Below are positions 1-9,729 of a DNA stretch of 64,000 bases, piece after piece (the first letter of the stretch is position 1; each line of letters opens with the position of its first letter). A model generated the notes under the pieces. It was not told the DNA's origin. It ran no database searches and was given only the letters and a program-made list of their open reading frames with translations. This DNA is from JBAYIE01 sp041665785 (lineage in GTDB: Bacteria; Bacteroidota; Bacteroidia; UKL13-3), in contig JBAYIE010000007.1 in NCBI GenBank assembly GCA_041665785.1, forward strand, positions 1 to 64,000. Direction: 5' to 3'. Both the position numbers and the translations under genes were made by a program.

Positions 1-243
1 GAGGACTAATGCGCGCCATAGGTCTACAAACCTTCATACTTCATTAGGTCACCTCTGCTGTTTACTTTCTTAAAATAAAATAAGTATTAGTTACGATACA
101 AACCTAAAGGCATACTTCAGGGGACGCGCCCAAAAATTGAAACATGTAATCTTTCAACCAAGGATTAATTTTTGATGAAATTAAACCAATCGTCAAATGC
201 TATATCTTAATTGATTAAACTTGTTAACCTTAAACATACCGCT
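1..243. other. Leading intergenic stretch
   Basis: AT-rich stretch before the first gene. I see no convincing coding frame, tRNA or hairpin terminator here. It presumably holds the promoter of the secreted propeller gene that starts at 244, but I cannot find a clear TAnnTTTG box in it. Confidence 0.4.
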
Positions 244-2625
244 ATGAAAAAATTTACACAATTGCTTTCAGGCCTTTTTGTTTTACTTACGGTTGCTGCG
301 CAGGCCCAGCAACTCAGTGCCCCAAATGTAGAAGCTGTATACGGCGGACGCATTATAGCGATTACCGGTTATGATAAAGGAGGCGATACGTCGCGCATCT
401 TCATCAGCACCGAAAGTGCCAATTCCATGTTTTATGCCGATGTGGTTACCTCTCCTTCTTCCAGTACCGGAGCATCATTCGGTGCTTTTCAGGTAATGCC
501 CGGTTTAAATTCCACGGCAGGTTACGGTGGAGGTTTGCTAAGCATTGCAGCACATGAAGCTTCGGGTTATGTGTATTTTAACTATGGCGATAAAATCATG
601 AGTTCGCATCCTTCTTCCTCAACCGTAAATACCGTATCGAGTTCAGGCAATCATTATTTTACGATCGAGGGAAATACATTTTTATACTTTAAGCAAGGCG
701 GGACCGGCAACACCTTTAATTTCGGTACGTTGAATTCATCGGGAGTATATACTGCTTCGGCCGGCTCGCCCATCTCATCCACCATTATGGGTTCACCCAT
801 GATTCAGGTGAGTCCTTCAAACAACAAAGTATATGTTTTTGTACCGGGCTCATTCAGTACCGCTCCACAATTGTATCGTTCTTCCGATGCATATACGGCC
901 TTGTCAGCAAGCACAACTTTTACTAATATTTCACCAACCACACTCAGTACTTCTGTAGAGTGGAGAGGTTTCGGCATTGGTCCGGATGGAAGAATTTTCA
1001 TAGGCGGCTCAACAGGCTCAGCAAAATATGCAGCGCATACCGACAACGACACCATCTGGAGTGAAGCCAACACCAATATGCCCGGAGTTGCCGGAAGCCG
1101 GTTTGCATTTGCAGGAACAGGATCCAACTACTATGTGTACTATGCAGCCTCTTACAATAACATGCGTGGCGACAGTGGTTACTGGAAAAACTACGGTGAT
1201 CCGGGCGGATTCGAAACCCATCCCAACGACGGAGATGTGTATACCGACCCGAACGACAGCAATGTGGTGTATATGACCACCGATCAGGGCATTGGTGCAT
1301 CGACCAACAGAGGTTCAACTATTTTTGAAATCGACGAAGGCGTAGAAGCAGTTCAGGTAAACGACTTTGATATGACCACCGATAAAAATACTGCATGGAT
1401 TGCGTCCAAAGCCGGGATTCGAAAAGTGGGACAGTATCAGACATCGCGCAACTGGACAGCGGCCATGTTTCCTAACGGAGACGGATCTCCGTACTATTCG
1501 GCAGAGATGAGCAACAACGATACCAACACTGTGTATGTAGGCAATTTACGGATATATAAAACCACCAATGGTTCTACCTGGTCGCAGGTTTTTTCGCCGG
1601 AAAGTGCTCCTTATAACTACGGTTCTTTTGGCGCACGCGCCGAAGCAATAGAAGTTTGTGATTACGATGCCAATACAATTTTTGCAGGTTATTATATTGA
1701 TGGACCAACAAAAGGTGGTTTGTATTATTCAACCGATGGCGGAAGCAATTGGAATATTTTACGTTTGAAAGCAACCAGCGGTTACAACGATGTGGATGTT
1801 TGGGATATCGTTTTCAATAAGGAAGGATCGGATACTGTAGCTTATGTAGGTGTGGATTACGATCTGGCATCGCCTACCGGACGCAGTGTGTATCGTATTG
1901 TGAAATCGGGCAGTACCTGGACTCCTGCGCAAAACATGGATTCGGCGAATACGAGTACAGGCACGACCTGGGTTATTACCATCCGCGATTTGCACAAATC
2001 AATGACCGGCGATACCTTATTTGCGTGCGGTAACGATGCAGGTTCCAATCATCCGGTGGCATATTACAAACCCATCAGTGCTACCAATAAATGGACGCCT
2101 TATACCACCAGTGGATTTCCGATCACTGCCGGTAAAAATGGCGCTGCCATAACTTTAGGAGTGGATACAGTTTACTGCGCAGTGGATAATGATATTTATA
2201 TTTTCCCAACCGCGGGAACAGCCTGGTCATTGGGCTATTCATATCCTGTGGGAACGCAAATTAATTTCCTCTACTACGATGAATTGCTGGCCGGTACCGG
2301 TACCGGATTATACGGTCATATGGGAACCGGTGGTGGTCCAACGGGTTTGAATCAATTATGGAATGACAAAAACAATTCGGCCTTCGTATATCCGAATCCT
2401 TCGGGTTTAAACGCCATACTTGCGTATCGCTTGGATCAGGCATCTCCTGTTACCATTCGTATTCACGATTTGCAAGGCAGGGAAGTTTTTGTAAAGCAAG
2501 CTTCGAAAGATGCAGGAATGCATCAACTAGAATTGCCTGCTACTGTTCTAAAGCAAGGGCTTTACCTCATTCGCATTTCTGCGGGTTCAGAAACGCAGGT
2601 AGTGAAATGGGTGCTTGAAAAGTAA
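244..2625 (+). CDS. Secreted Asp-box beta-propeller protein with T9SS type A sorting domain
   Basis: A frame is open from 211, but the ATG at 244 gives a clean signal peptide (MKKFTQLLSGLFVLLTVAAQ-AQ), so I place the start there (793 aa). The body carries BNR/Asp-box motifs such as STDGGSNW and KTTNGSTW, and a run of aromatic and Gly-rich blades typical of sialidase/sortilin-like beta-propellers. The last 80 residues form a T9SS type A sorting domain: VYPNP, then IRIHDLQGREV, then a final basic strand ending KWVLEK. The product should cross the outer membrane through T9SS and be released or anchored at the surface. The ligand or substrate cannot be read from the sequence; no glycosidase catalytic pair is recognisable. 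The gene stands alone, followed by a strong terminator. Confidence 0.85.
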   Translation: MKKFTQLLSGLFVLLTVAAQAQQLSAPNVEAVYGGRIIAITGYDKGGDTSRIFISTESANSMFYADVVTSPSSSTGASFGAFQVMPGLNSTAGYGGGLLSIAAHEASGYVYFNYGDKIMSSHPSSSTVNTVSSSGNHYFTIEGNTFLYFKQGGTGNTFNFGTLNSSGVYTASAGSPISSTIMGSPMIQVSPSNNKVYVFVPGSFSTAPQLYRSSDAYTALSASTTFTNISPTTLSTSVEWRGFGIGPDGRIFIGGSTGSAKYAAHTDNDTIWSEANTNMPGVAGSRFAFAGTGSNYYVYYAASYNNMRGDSGYWKNYGDPGGFETHPNDGDVYTDPNDSNVVYMTTDQGIGASTNRGSTIFEIDEGVEAVQVNDFDMTTDKNTAWIASKAGIRKVGQYQTSRNWTAAMFPNGDGSPYYSAEMSNNDTNTVYVGNLRIYKTTNGSTWSQVFSPESAPYNYGSFGARAEAIEVCDYDANTIFAGYYIDGPTKGGLYYSTDGGSNWNILRLKATSGYNDVDVWDIVFNKEGSDTVAYVGVDYDLASPTGRSVYRIVKSGSTWTPAQNMDSANTSTGTTWVITIRDLHKSMTGDTLFACGNDAGSNHPVAYYKPISATNKWTPYTTSGFPITAGKNGAAITLGVDTVYCAVDNDIYIFPTAGTAWSLGYSYPVGTQINFLYYDELLAGTGTGLYGHMGTGGGPTGLNQLWNDKNNSAFVYPNPSGLNAILAYRLDQASPVTIRIHDLQGREVFVKQASKDAGMHQLELPATVLKQGLYLIRISAGSETQVVKWVLEK

Positions 2626-2650
2626 AAGCGTTTAACTTTAAATAAAGTTG

Positions 2651-2685
2651 AAAGAGCCGTGGGAAACCATGGCTCTTTTGTTTTG
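2651..2685 (+). terminator. Rho-independent terminator after the secreted propeller gene
   Basis: A 12-bp stem (aaagagccgtgg / ccatggctcttt, one G-T wobble) closes on a GAAA tetraloop at 2663-2666 and runs into TTTTGTTTTG. It lies 25 bp after the stop codon, in the right orientation for the upstream gene. Confidence 0.85.
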
Positions 2686-2826
2686 CATTCAGATGGCGTC
2701 AGTCAATGGGGGGCTGCCAATAAAACGGTTTTAATTAATCGCAACCGGTTAAAGAGATTCCACATCAGCTGCTCCCAATGTAACTGAGTTAAAACTCTCC
2801 GGCCGGATTGCTGTTTGTAAGTGATA

Positions 2827-2858
2827 TTGGTACACACAACAAAGAATAATTATCTTCG
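2827..2858 (+). promoter_or_regulatory. Candidate promoter of the RND efflux operon
   Basis: TTGG at 2827-2830 and TATCTTCG at 2851-2858 are 20 bp apart. They resemble the Bacteroidota sigma-70 promoter (TTTG or TTG, then TAnnTTTG, spacing about 19), with one mismatch in the -7 box. The ATG of the adaptor gene is 45 bp further on. Confidence 0.35.
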
Positions 2859-2903
2859 GCCCTCGTTTGGTATGAACCGGTTTTTGGCCTAAGCAATGCG
2901 TGC

Positions 2904-3971
2904 ATGACAACAAAAAAAGTAATTCGATATAGTATACTGGCAATCGTTTTGGCCGTTTTGGTCTGGTACAAATGGTCGCAAACAGATAAATCACCTGCTC
3001 CTGCCAAAGGAGGCGGAGGCAAAAATCAACCGGTGCAAGTGAGTGTTGTAACGGTTGCTCCACGCGATATTCAGGAACATATAAAAACAACGGGTACCCT
3101 GTTGGCGATGGAATCCATAGATCTGGTGGCAGAAACGGCCGGTCGGATCACACAAATAAATTTTAGCGAAGGATCGCGTGTTGAGAAAGGGCAATTACTT
3201 ATCAAGATAAATGATACCGAGTTAAGGGCCCAATTAAAAAGAGCCATGGCTTCGCAGCGCATGAAAGATGAAACCGAAAAGAGAAACAAGCAATTGTTGA
3301 CTCGCGGAGCCATTAGTCAGGAAGCATACGAAACGGCAGTGAGCGAATTGGAAGCAACCAATGCCGATGTTGAACTGATCCGCGAACAAATGCGTAAGAC
3401 GTCTATCATCGCACCGTTTTCGGGCGTGATCGGATTGCGGTATGTGAGCGAGGGAAGTTATGTAAACAATGCTACACGCATGGCTTCGTTGCATACACTT
3501 GATCCGGTAAAAATTGAATTTCCGGTACCGGAGCGATATGCTTCGCGTATAAAAGTGGGTTCGGTTTGTACGTTCACCGCCGAAGGACAAACAGAAGTGC
3601 TTGTAGCAACGGTGTATGCCATTGAACCAAGCGTGGATCAGGCAACACGTACCGTGATGATGCGGGCACGCTGTTCCAATAATAAAGGAATGTTAATACC
3701 GGGAGGGTTTGTTCAACTGAACCTGCCCCTGGGTAAGCAAACTGAAGTGTTGATGGTTCCTACGCAATCTTTAGTTCCGATACTGAAAGGAAAAAAAATA
3801 TACATGGTGCAGGGAGACAGCATCGTTGAAAGAGTTGTAAAAACCGGAATTCGTCAGGACGCCCTGATTGAAATTACAGAAGGTCTGCAAGCCGGAGATC
3901 GTGTAGTTACCGAAGGCGTAATGTATGTAAAGGCCGGAAGTAAAGTGATCATAAAATCAGGTGGAAAATAA
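2904..3971 (+). CDS. RND efflux periplasmic adaptor (membrane fusion protein)
   Basis: 355 aa, the usual size for an AcrA/MexA-type adaptor. Residues 6-23 form one hydrophobic N-terminal anchor. Then come a first barrel-sandwich half (VETAGRITQINFSEGSRVEKGQ), a helical hairpin with many Arg/Lys/Glu (about 105-160), the second barrel-sandwich half (IIAPFSGVIGLRYVSEGSYV), a beta-barrel domain and a membrane-proximal domain ending GLQAGDRVVTEGVMYVKAGSKV. It bridges the inner-membrane pump and the TolC channel encoded by the next two genes. It is first in a three-gene operon, 37 bp before the pump gene. I see no metal-binding His/Met clusters, so drug or hydrophobic-compound export is likelier than metal export. 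Confidence 0.92.
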   Translation: MTTKKVIRYSILAIVLAVLVWYKWSQTDKSPAPAKGGGGKNQPVQVSVVTVAPRDIQEHIKTTGTLLAMESIDLVAETAGRITQINFSEGSRVEKGQLLIKINDTELRAQLKRAMASQRMKDETEKRNKQLLTRGAISQEAYETAVSELEATNADVELIREQMRKTSIIAPFSGVIGLRYVSEGSYVNNATRMASLHTLDPVKIEFPVPERYASRIKVGSVCTFTAEGQTEVLVATVYAIEPSVDQATRTVMMRARCSNNKGMLIPGGFVQLNLPLGKQTEVLMVPTQSLVPILKGKKIYMVQGDSIVERVVKTGIRQDALIEITEGLQAGDRVVTEGVMYVKAGSKVIIKSGGK

Positions 3972-4008
3972 GGATGGTAAATTCAGCAAATCATATTCCG
4001 GTTAAGGC

Positions 4009-7000
4009 ATGAGTTTAAGCAGTACGAGTATCAACAGGCCGGTATTGGCCACCGTGATGTCGATTATCATTGTGCTGTTCGGAGCCATTGCCTTTGGCTT
4101 TCTCGGAGTGCGCGAATATCCTTCCATTGATCCGCCGGTAATCACGGTACGCACAAGTTATACCGGTGCCAATCCAGAAATCATCGAATCTCAGATTACC
4201 GAACCGCTTGAAAAAGCAATCAATGGAATTGCAGGCATCCGTTCGATTTCGTCGGCGAGCAATATGGGAAGCAGCATTATTACGGTGGAATTTGATCTGA
4301 ACGAAAACCTCGAAGCTGCAGCCAACGATGTACGCGATAAAGTTTCGCAGGCTGTGCGACAATTGCCACAGGATATAGATGCTCCTCCGGTGGTAACCAA
4401 AGCAGATGCCAACTCAGACGCCATCATCACCTTAACTGTTCAGAGTAAAACGCGTACCCACCTCGGTGTAAATGATTATGCCGAAAATGTGTTGATGGAA
4501 AAACTGCAAACCATTCCGGGAGTGAGCACCATTCAGATTTGGGGTCAGAAACGGTATGCCATGCGACTCTGGCTCGAGCCTCAAAAACTCGCTGCGTTTC
4601 GTTTAACGCCTTTGGATGTGAAGCAGGCCATCGATCGTGAGAATGTAGAATTGCCCGGAGGAAAAATTGAAGGAAACTCAACAGAGCTTTCGGTAAAAAC
4701 GGCTGGCCGGCTCACAACGGAAGACGAATTCAACAACCTGATCATTGTTTCGGAAAGCGACCGTACCGTGCGCTTGCGCGATATTGGTCATGCACGGTTG
4801 GGTGCCGAAAACGAACAAACCGTTTTAAAAGAAAGTCGCGTGCCGATGATTGGCCTTGCGCTGGTACCTCAACCCGGTGCCAACTATATTGAAATTGCCG
4901 ATGAGTTTTACAAGCGTTACGAACAAATAAAAAAGGAAGTTCCGGATGATATCAAACTCGATATAGCACTTGACAATACACGTTTTATCCGCAAGTCAAT
5001 CACCGAGGTTGAAGAAACGTTGCTCATTTCATTTTTGCTGGTGGTGCTCATTATTTTTCTTTTCTTCCGCGACTGGCTCATCGCTTTCCGTCCATTGATT
5101 GATATTCCTGTGTCGCTGATCGGCGCTTTCTTTATCATGTATATTTTTGGGTTTTCTGTTAATATCTTAACCTTATTGGCCATTGTACTGGCTACTGGTT
5201 TGGTGGTGGATGACGGCATTGTGGTCACGGAAAATATTTTCAAAAAAATAGAAGCGGGTATGTCGCCCAAAGAAGCGGCCATCAAAGGATCCAACGAAAT
5301 TTATTTTGCCGTTATTTCTACTTCTATTACGCTGGCTGTGGTTTTTTTACCCATTGTATTTCTCGAAGGATTTGTAGGACGTTTGTTCCGTGAATTTGGA
5401 ATAGTTGTAGCTGGTGCCGTTATTATTTCTGCATTTGTTTCGTTGAGTTTAACGCCTATGCTCAATGTGAAAATGAACCGCAAGAATCACCGGCATTCAA
5501 AATTCTACGATGCCACCGAACCTTTTTTTATTCGATTGAATGAAGGGTATCGGCGATTGCTGGATAAATTTATGCAACGTCGCTGGTTGTCGTGGGTGAT
5601 CCTTTTTGGATCCTTTGGGTTGATTGCATGGATCGGCAGCAACCTGCAACAGGAACTGGCTCCGATGGAAGACCGCAGTGTAATGCGGATCTCATCTACC
5701 GCACCTGAAGGAGCTTCGTATGAATACATGGAACACTATATGGATAAGGTGGCTCAGATCATCATCGATTCAGTTCCTGAAAAACGTATTTTATTATCGG
5801 TAACGGCGCCGGGTTTTACGGGAAGCGGAGCTGTGAATACAGGATTTAACCGCATCTTTTTAACCGAACCCGGAGAGCGTAAACGATCGCAGCAACAAAT
5901 CGCACAAAAAATTCAGCAACAGGTTTCTACCTTAACCGATGCACGGTCTTTTGTGATACAGGATCAAACCATCAGTGGCAGTGGAGGATCAAGAGCCGGA
6001 CTGCCGGTGCAGTTCATTGTACAAAATCAGGACTTCAATAAACTGCAGGAATTTCTTCCGCGTTTTATGGAAGAGGCTGCAAAGGATCCCACCTTTCAGG
6101 GTGTGGATATGAATCTGAAATTTAACCGTCCGGAACTGGTGGTAGATATAAACCGGGAGCGGGCACGTACCCTGGGAGTAAGTGTGCAGCAAGTTGCACA
6201 AACTTTGCAGATGGCCTTAAGCGGAATCCGGTATGGATATTTCAGCATGCTTGGACGACAGTATCAGATCATCGGCCAGGTAGACCGGGAAGACCGCGAT
6301 GAAACACTTGATCTTACTTCGATGTATGTGCGCAACAACAAAGGCGAACTCATTCAGTTGGATAATTTGCTTGAAGTAAAAGAGCAAAGCAGTCCACCGC
6401 AATTGTACCATTATAACCGTTACAAGTCGGCCACCATAAGCGCAGGTCTAGCTCCGGGAAGAACGATTGGCGATGGCATTCAGGCCATGCAGGAAATCAG
6501 AGCACGTGTATTGGATGATACCTTCACCACAGATCTGAGCGGACCATCGCGCGATTTTGCAGAGAGTTCTTCCAATATTCTTTTTGCATTTTTGTTTGCA
6601 CTGGTGCTGATTTATCTGGTATTGGCTGCACAATTTGAGAGTTTTATTGATCCTATTATTATCATGTTTACGGTTCCCATGGCATTGGCGGGTGCGTTGA
6701 TCTCGTTGTGGTATTTCAATCAAACCATGAATATTTTCAGCCAGATCGGAATCATTGTCTTGCTCGGGCTTGTTACCAAAAACGGAATTCTGATTGTTGA
6801 ATTTGCCAATCAGAAGCGCGAACAGGGATTGAGTAAAATGATGGCCGTGAAAGAAGCAGCGGTGTCGCGTTTGAGGCCCATTATGATGACCAGTCTGGCA
6901 ACCATGTTGGGAGCATTACCTATTGCGCTGGCATTGGGCGATGCTGCAACCAGCAGGATTTCTCTGGGAATTGTAATCATAGGAGGATTGTTATTTTCAG

Positions 7001-7092
7001 GAATTCTGACGCTCTTCGTTATTCCGGCGGTGTACTCTTTTTTATCGCGAGCAAGGCATACCGATAATACACAAGCGGAGGAAACTACATGA
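4009..7092 (+). CDS. RND efflux pump permease (AcrB/MexB-like, HAE1 group)
   Basis: 1027 aa, full length for an RND pump of the hydrophobe/amphiphile efflux group. The N-terminus (SINRPVLATVMSIIIVLFG) is the first membrane helix, followed by the PN1/PN2 porter region (REYPSIDPPVITVRTSYTGA). A second cluster of helices from about residue 335 contains the proton-relay pair in TGLVVDDGIVVTEN. The C-terminal half repeats the fold and ends in a helix bundle with GLVTKNGILIVEFANQ. It drives proton-coupled export from the periplasm or outer leaflet through the adaptor and TolC. The stop codon overlaps the start of the TolC gene by 4 bp (ATGA), so the two are translationally coupled. Confidence 0.95.
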   Translation: MSLSSTSINRPVLATVMSIIIVLFGAIAFGFLGVREYPSIDPPVITVRTSYTGANPEIIESQITEPLEKAINGIAGIRSISSASNMGSSIITVEFDLNENLEAAANDVRDKVSQAVRQLPQDIDAPPVVTKADANSDAIITLTVQSKTRTHLGVNDYAENVLMEKLQTIPGVSTIQIWGQKRYAMRLWLEPQKLAAFRLTPLDVKQAIDRENVELPGGKIEGNSTELSVKTAGRLTTEDEFNNLIIVSESDRTVRLRDIGHARLGAENEQTVLKESRVPMIGLALVPQPGANYIEIADEFYKRYEQIKKEVPDDIKLDIALDNTRFIRKSITEVEETLLISFLLVVLIIFLFFRDWLIAFRPLIDIPVSLIGAFFIMYIFGFSVNILTLLAIVLATGLVVDDGIVVTENIFKKIEAGMSPKEAAIKGSNEIYFAVISTSITLAVVFLPIVFLEGFVGRLFREFGIVVAGAVIISAFVSLSLTPMLNVKMNRKNHRHSKFYDATEPFFIRLNEGYRRLLDKFMQRRWLSWVILFGSFGLIAWIGSNLQQELAPMEDRSVMRISSTAPEGASYEYMEHYMDKVAQIIIDSVPEKRILLSVTAPGFTGSGAVNTGFNRIFLTEPGERKRSQQQIAQKIQQQVSTLTDARSFVIQDQTISGSGGSRAGLPVQFIVQNQDFNKLQEFLPRFMEEAAKDPTFQGVDMNLKFNRPELVVDINRERARTLGVSVQQVAQTLQMALSGIRYGYFSMLGRQYQIIGQVDREDRDETLDLTSMYVRNNKGELIQLDNLLEVKEQSSPPQLYHYNRYKSATISAGLAPGRTIGDGIQAMQEIRARVLDDTFTTDLSGPSRDFAESSSNILFAFLFALVLIYLVLAAQFESFIDPIIIMFTVPMALAGALISLWYFNQTMNIFSQIGIIVLLGLVTKNGILIVEFANQKREQGLSKMMAVKEAAVSRLRPIMMTSLATMLGALPIALALGDAATSRISLGIVIIGGLLFSGILTLFVIPAVYSFLSRARHTDNTQAEETT

Positions 7093-8399
7093 GGAAGTTT
7101 ATATCATATTGGATCGTTTGGATTTGCTTGTATGTTTCAAGCGGATTTGCGCAAACCACTTTAACGTTGGAGGAAACCTTGCGCATTGCACTCGAAAATA
7201 ATTATGCGATTCAGCTGGCCAAAGTGGATGCCGGAATCGCATCCAACAATAATCGTCCAGGTGCAGCCGGTATGATGCCCGTGGTAACAGGCACAGCAGG
7301 CATCGACAATCAGGTAATCAACACAGAGCAAAAGTTTTTAAACGGAACAGAGAACAACCGCGAAGGTGCGTTGAGCAATCAGATGAATGCAGGTATTGAA
7401 CTCGGGTGGACCATTTTCGATGGGTTTAAAATGTTTGCTGCCAAAAATCGCCTGGAAGAATTGCAGAAACAGGGTGAGTTGCGCATGCGTGCACAAATCG
7501 AACAGGTTTTTGTAAAGGTGATACGGGCGTATTATGAAGTGCAACTGGCGCAAACACAATTGAAGACGGCAGAAGAAGCAGTGGCGGTCAGCAATAAGCG
7601 ACTTGATTTTATCAACGACAGATACAAAGCAGGCAAAAGTGCAAAAACTGAAATGCTCAAAGCGCAGGTGGATTTGAATGCCGATAAAGCGGTGTTGATG
7701 CGTTTGCAGGTACAATTTGAAAATTTAAAAGCCAACCTGAATCTGGCTTTGGCCCGCGATTCGCGCACAGCATTTGAAATCAGCGATACCTTGTTTGTTG
7801 AAAACACCCTGAAGCTCGATGAATGGATGCAACAAGCACAGGCATCAAATACCAATATACAAATGGCAAAAGGCAATCGTACCATCAGTTTGATGAGTTT
7901 GCGGGAGATCCGTGCCGAACGTATGCCGACGGTGCAACTGAAGAGCGGATACAATTTCAGTCGCCAGGAATCGCAGGCCGGTTTTTTGCAATCGGCACAA
8001 AATATCGGGTTTCATTATGGAGCCGGACTGAGTCTGAATTTGTTTAACGGATGGGAAGTAAAACGTAAGTTAACCAATGCAGAGTTGGGAATGCGTTATT
8101 CAGATCTGGTGTACCGCGATTCTTTAGCCCGCTTGAAATATGCAGTGGAGCAAGCGTATGCCAACTATCAGCTCAGTTTGAATTTACTTTCATTTGAACG
8201 TGAAAACCTGGCAGTAGCGCGCGAGAATTTCGACATCGCTTCGGAACAATACCGCGTGGGTGTAATCACCGGTATTGAATTGCGGGATGCTCAGCAAAAT
8301 TACATGAACAATGAATTGCGCTTGTTACAAGCACTTTTCGAAGCACGCATGCACGAGACTGAATTGAAACGGTTGAGTGGGACGTTGCTTAAACTGTAA
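7089..8399 (+). CDS. TolC-family outer-membrane efflux channel
   Basis: 436 aa with a signal peptide (cleavage after about residue 21, SSGFA-Q). Two outer-membrane efflux repeats of long coiled helices can be seen: one begins LTLEETLRIALENNYAIQLAK, with a later segment rich in Ala/Gln/Leu/Glu, and the second begins around MRYSDLVYRDSLARLKYAVE. A mid-protein phrase, FHYGAGLSLNLFNGWEVKRK, matches the strand region of TolC proteins in Bacteroidota. It forms the outer-membrane exit duct of the tripartite pump and is the last gene of the operon. No strong terminator hairpin directly follows; the next structured sequence is the palindromic repeat at 8462. Confidence 0.93.
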   Translation: MRKFISYWIVWICLYVSSGFAQTTLTLEETLRIALENNYAIQLAKVDAGIASNNNRPGAAGMMPVVTGTAGIDNQVINTEQKFLNGTENNREGALSNQMNAGIELGWTIFDGFKMFAAKNRLEELQKQGELRMRAQIEQVFVKVIRAYYEVQLAQTQLKTAEEAVAVSNKRLDFINDRYKAGKSAKTEMLKAQVDLNADKAVLMRLQVQFENLKANLNLALARDSRTAFEISDTLFVENTLKLDEWMQQAQASNTNIQMAKGNRTISLMSLREIRAERMPTVQLKSGYNFSRQESQAGFLQSAQNIGFHYGAGLSLNLFNGWEVKRKLTNAELGMRYSDLVYRDSLARLKYAVEQAYANYQLSLNLLSFERENLAVARENFDIASEQYRVGVITGIELRDAQQNYMNNELRLLQALFEARMHETELKRLSGTLLKL

Positions 8400-8461
8400 T
8401 TTTTTTTAGGATTAGAGACATAGTTCCCAAGGAACATTCAGCTAAATCTTCAAATTATTAC

Positions 8462-8680
8462 TTGGGGCTATGCGCCCCAAACCGCACTCACTTTCTTTTC
8501 TTGAAAAAAGAAAGTAAGCAAAGAAATTCAAGGCTGTATAGTTTTTCCTTGCATTCTACGCGTTCCAAAGGCCACGCAACCCGAATCACGCCACCCGCTT
8601 GGCCTGCGCAGTTTTACGGATTGCTTACGAGTCCCGGCACATCTTTGAAACGCTCGAATACTACGTCAAAACTATAAGGC
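8462..8680. repeat. Folded, palindrome-rich intergenic element
   Basis: Three nested inverted structures lie in 220 bp without a gene. TTGGGGC/GCCCCAA (8463-8480) is a short hairpin. ACTTTCTTTT/AAAAGAAAGT (8490-8499 and 8506-8515) is a 10-bp stem on a 6-base loop. TATAGTTTT/AAAACTATA (8537-8545 and 8668-8676) is a 9-bp inverted pair bracketing about 120 bp, with flanking partial matches (GGC/GCC). The layout resembles a dispersed intergenic repeat or a small non-autonomous element. The rest of 8400-8915 shows nothing further apart from the terminator at 8869. Confidence 0.45.
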
Positions 8681-8868
8681 CGGTCCCCGCCCGAATGAAC
8701 ATCTTGCTTAATTTGCAGATTTTACTTCGCATGTAATGGTTTCACGAATTTATATGCCTAATCCTTTAATTTATCACGTCTTTCTGTTGTTGAAATCAGA
8801 TCATTCACACAGTGATTAGTTGTTTCAATTCATAGATAGAACTAATCAAAACTTTTAGCGAAAACAAA

Positions 8869-8899
8869 AACACCCTGAAATTTCGAATTTCAGGGTGTT
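8869..8899 (-). terminator. Terminator of the desaturase gene
   Basis: A near-perfect hairpin, AACACCCTGAAATT / AATTTCAGGGTGTT, closes on TCG at 8883-8885. Read on the minus strand it is followed by TTTTGTTTTC. It lies 17 bp after the desaturase stop codon. Confidence 0.85.
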
Positions 8900-8915
8900 A
8901 AAAAAGTTTGGATTA

Positions 8916-9659
8916 TTATTTCTTAGTTGACTGCAGTGGCAGCAATTTGATCATTCCAATTTTATGGAAGAGCACCATTACCGGATAAACCGGATCTATT
9001 TCCCACCATTTGAAGGCAAAATTAGCACGGGCACCAGCGTGGTGATGATTGTTTTGAAACAATTCGCCCAACATCAGAAAATCAAAAATCAGGGTATTGC
9101 GTGAATGATCCGGTTCGTTGTAGTTGCGGTATCCGTATTTATGTCCGGCCCAGTTTACTACTGCACCTTGTACAGGACCAATCAGGAAATGGATTGGTAA
9201 GAGCAGAAACATCCACCAATGCGTAGCAAAGGCCACATAAAATGCAATATAGAGAAATGCGAATCCGAGGCGGGAAAACCAGGAGTCGGCCACACGATCA
9301 ATTTTGGGATAAACCGGATACCCTTTCAGGAATTTTTCTTCCACTTCCAGCGTACCGTGCAATACGCCATTGTATACTTTGCGGGTATGCCACATCATAG
9401 AGAATACCTCTTTAAAAAAATGCGGGGTGTGCGGATCTTGCTGAGTATCGCTGTAAGCATGGTGCATGCGATGCAAAATGGCATAAGCGCGGGCGTTGAG
9501 ATAAGAGGTACCCTGAGTAATATAGGCATATATATACCAGAATTTTTCCCAGAAAGGGCTCATGGTGTACATCTTATGTGCTGCGTAGCGGTGAAGAAAG
9601 AAGGTTTGCCCGAATAAAGAGAGGTACCAGTGGGCGATCAGAAAAAGTACTATAATCAT
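8916..9659 (-). CDS. Fatty acid desaturase (acyl-CoA desaturase / FADS superfamily)
   Basis: 247 aa integral membrane di-iron enzyme that introduces a double bond into acyl chains. All three His boxes are present: HRYAAH at residues 23-28, HRMHH at 63-67, and NNHHH near residue 203. Hydrophobic segments are at the N-terminus (1-20) and at about 125-160. It is shorter than animal SCD (about 355 aa) but normal for compact bacterial members of the family. The gene is monocistronic, with its own terminator and a -7-like box upstream. Its likely role is membrane-fluidity adjustment. Electron donor and regiospecificity cannot be read from sequence. Confidence 0.88.
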   Translation of the reverse strand: MIIVLFLIAHWYLSLFGQTFFLHRYAAHKMYTMSPFWEKFWYIYAYITQGTSYLNARAYAILHRMHHAYSDTQQDPHTPHFFKEVFSMMWHTRKVYNGVLHGTLEVEEKFLKGYPVYPKIDRVADSWFSRLGFAFLYIAFYVAFATHWWMFLLLPIHFLIGPVQGAVVNWAGHKYGYRNYNEPDHSRNTLIFDFLMLGELFQNNHHHAGARANFAFKWWEIDPVYPVMVLFHKIGMIKLLPLQSTKK

Positions 9660-9678
9660 AGATTGTGGTTAAGCGGCA

Positions 9679-9686
9679 CAAAGGTA
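9679..9686 (-). promoter_or_regulatory. Candidate -7 box of the desaturase gene
   Basis: On the minus strand this reads TACCTTTG, an exact match to TAnnTTTG, 19 bp before the desaturase ATG. A matching -33 element is not clear. Confidence 0.4.
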
Positions 9687-9729
9687 AGGCATTAGGGGTG
9701 GATTCCCATAAAATGTAAGAATGTGACAA

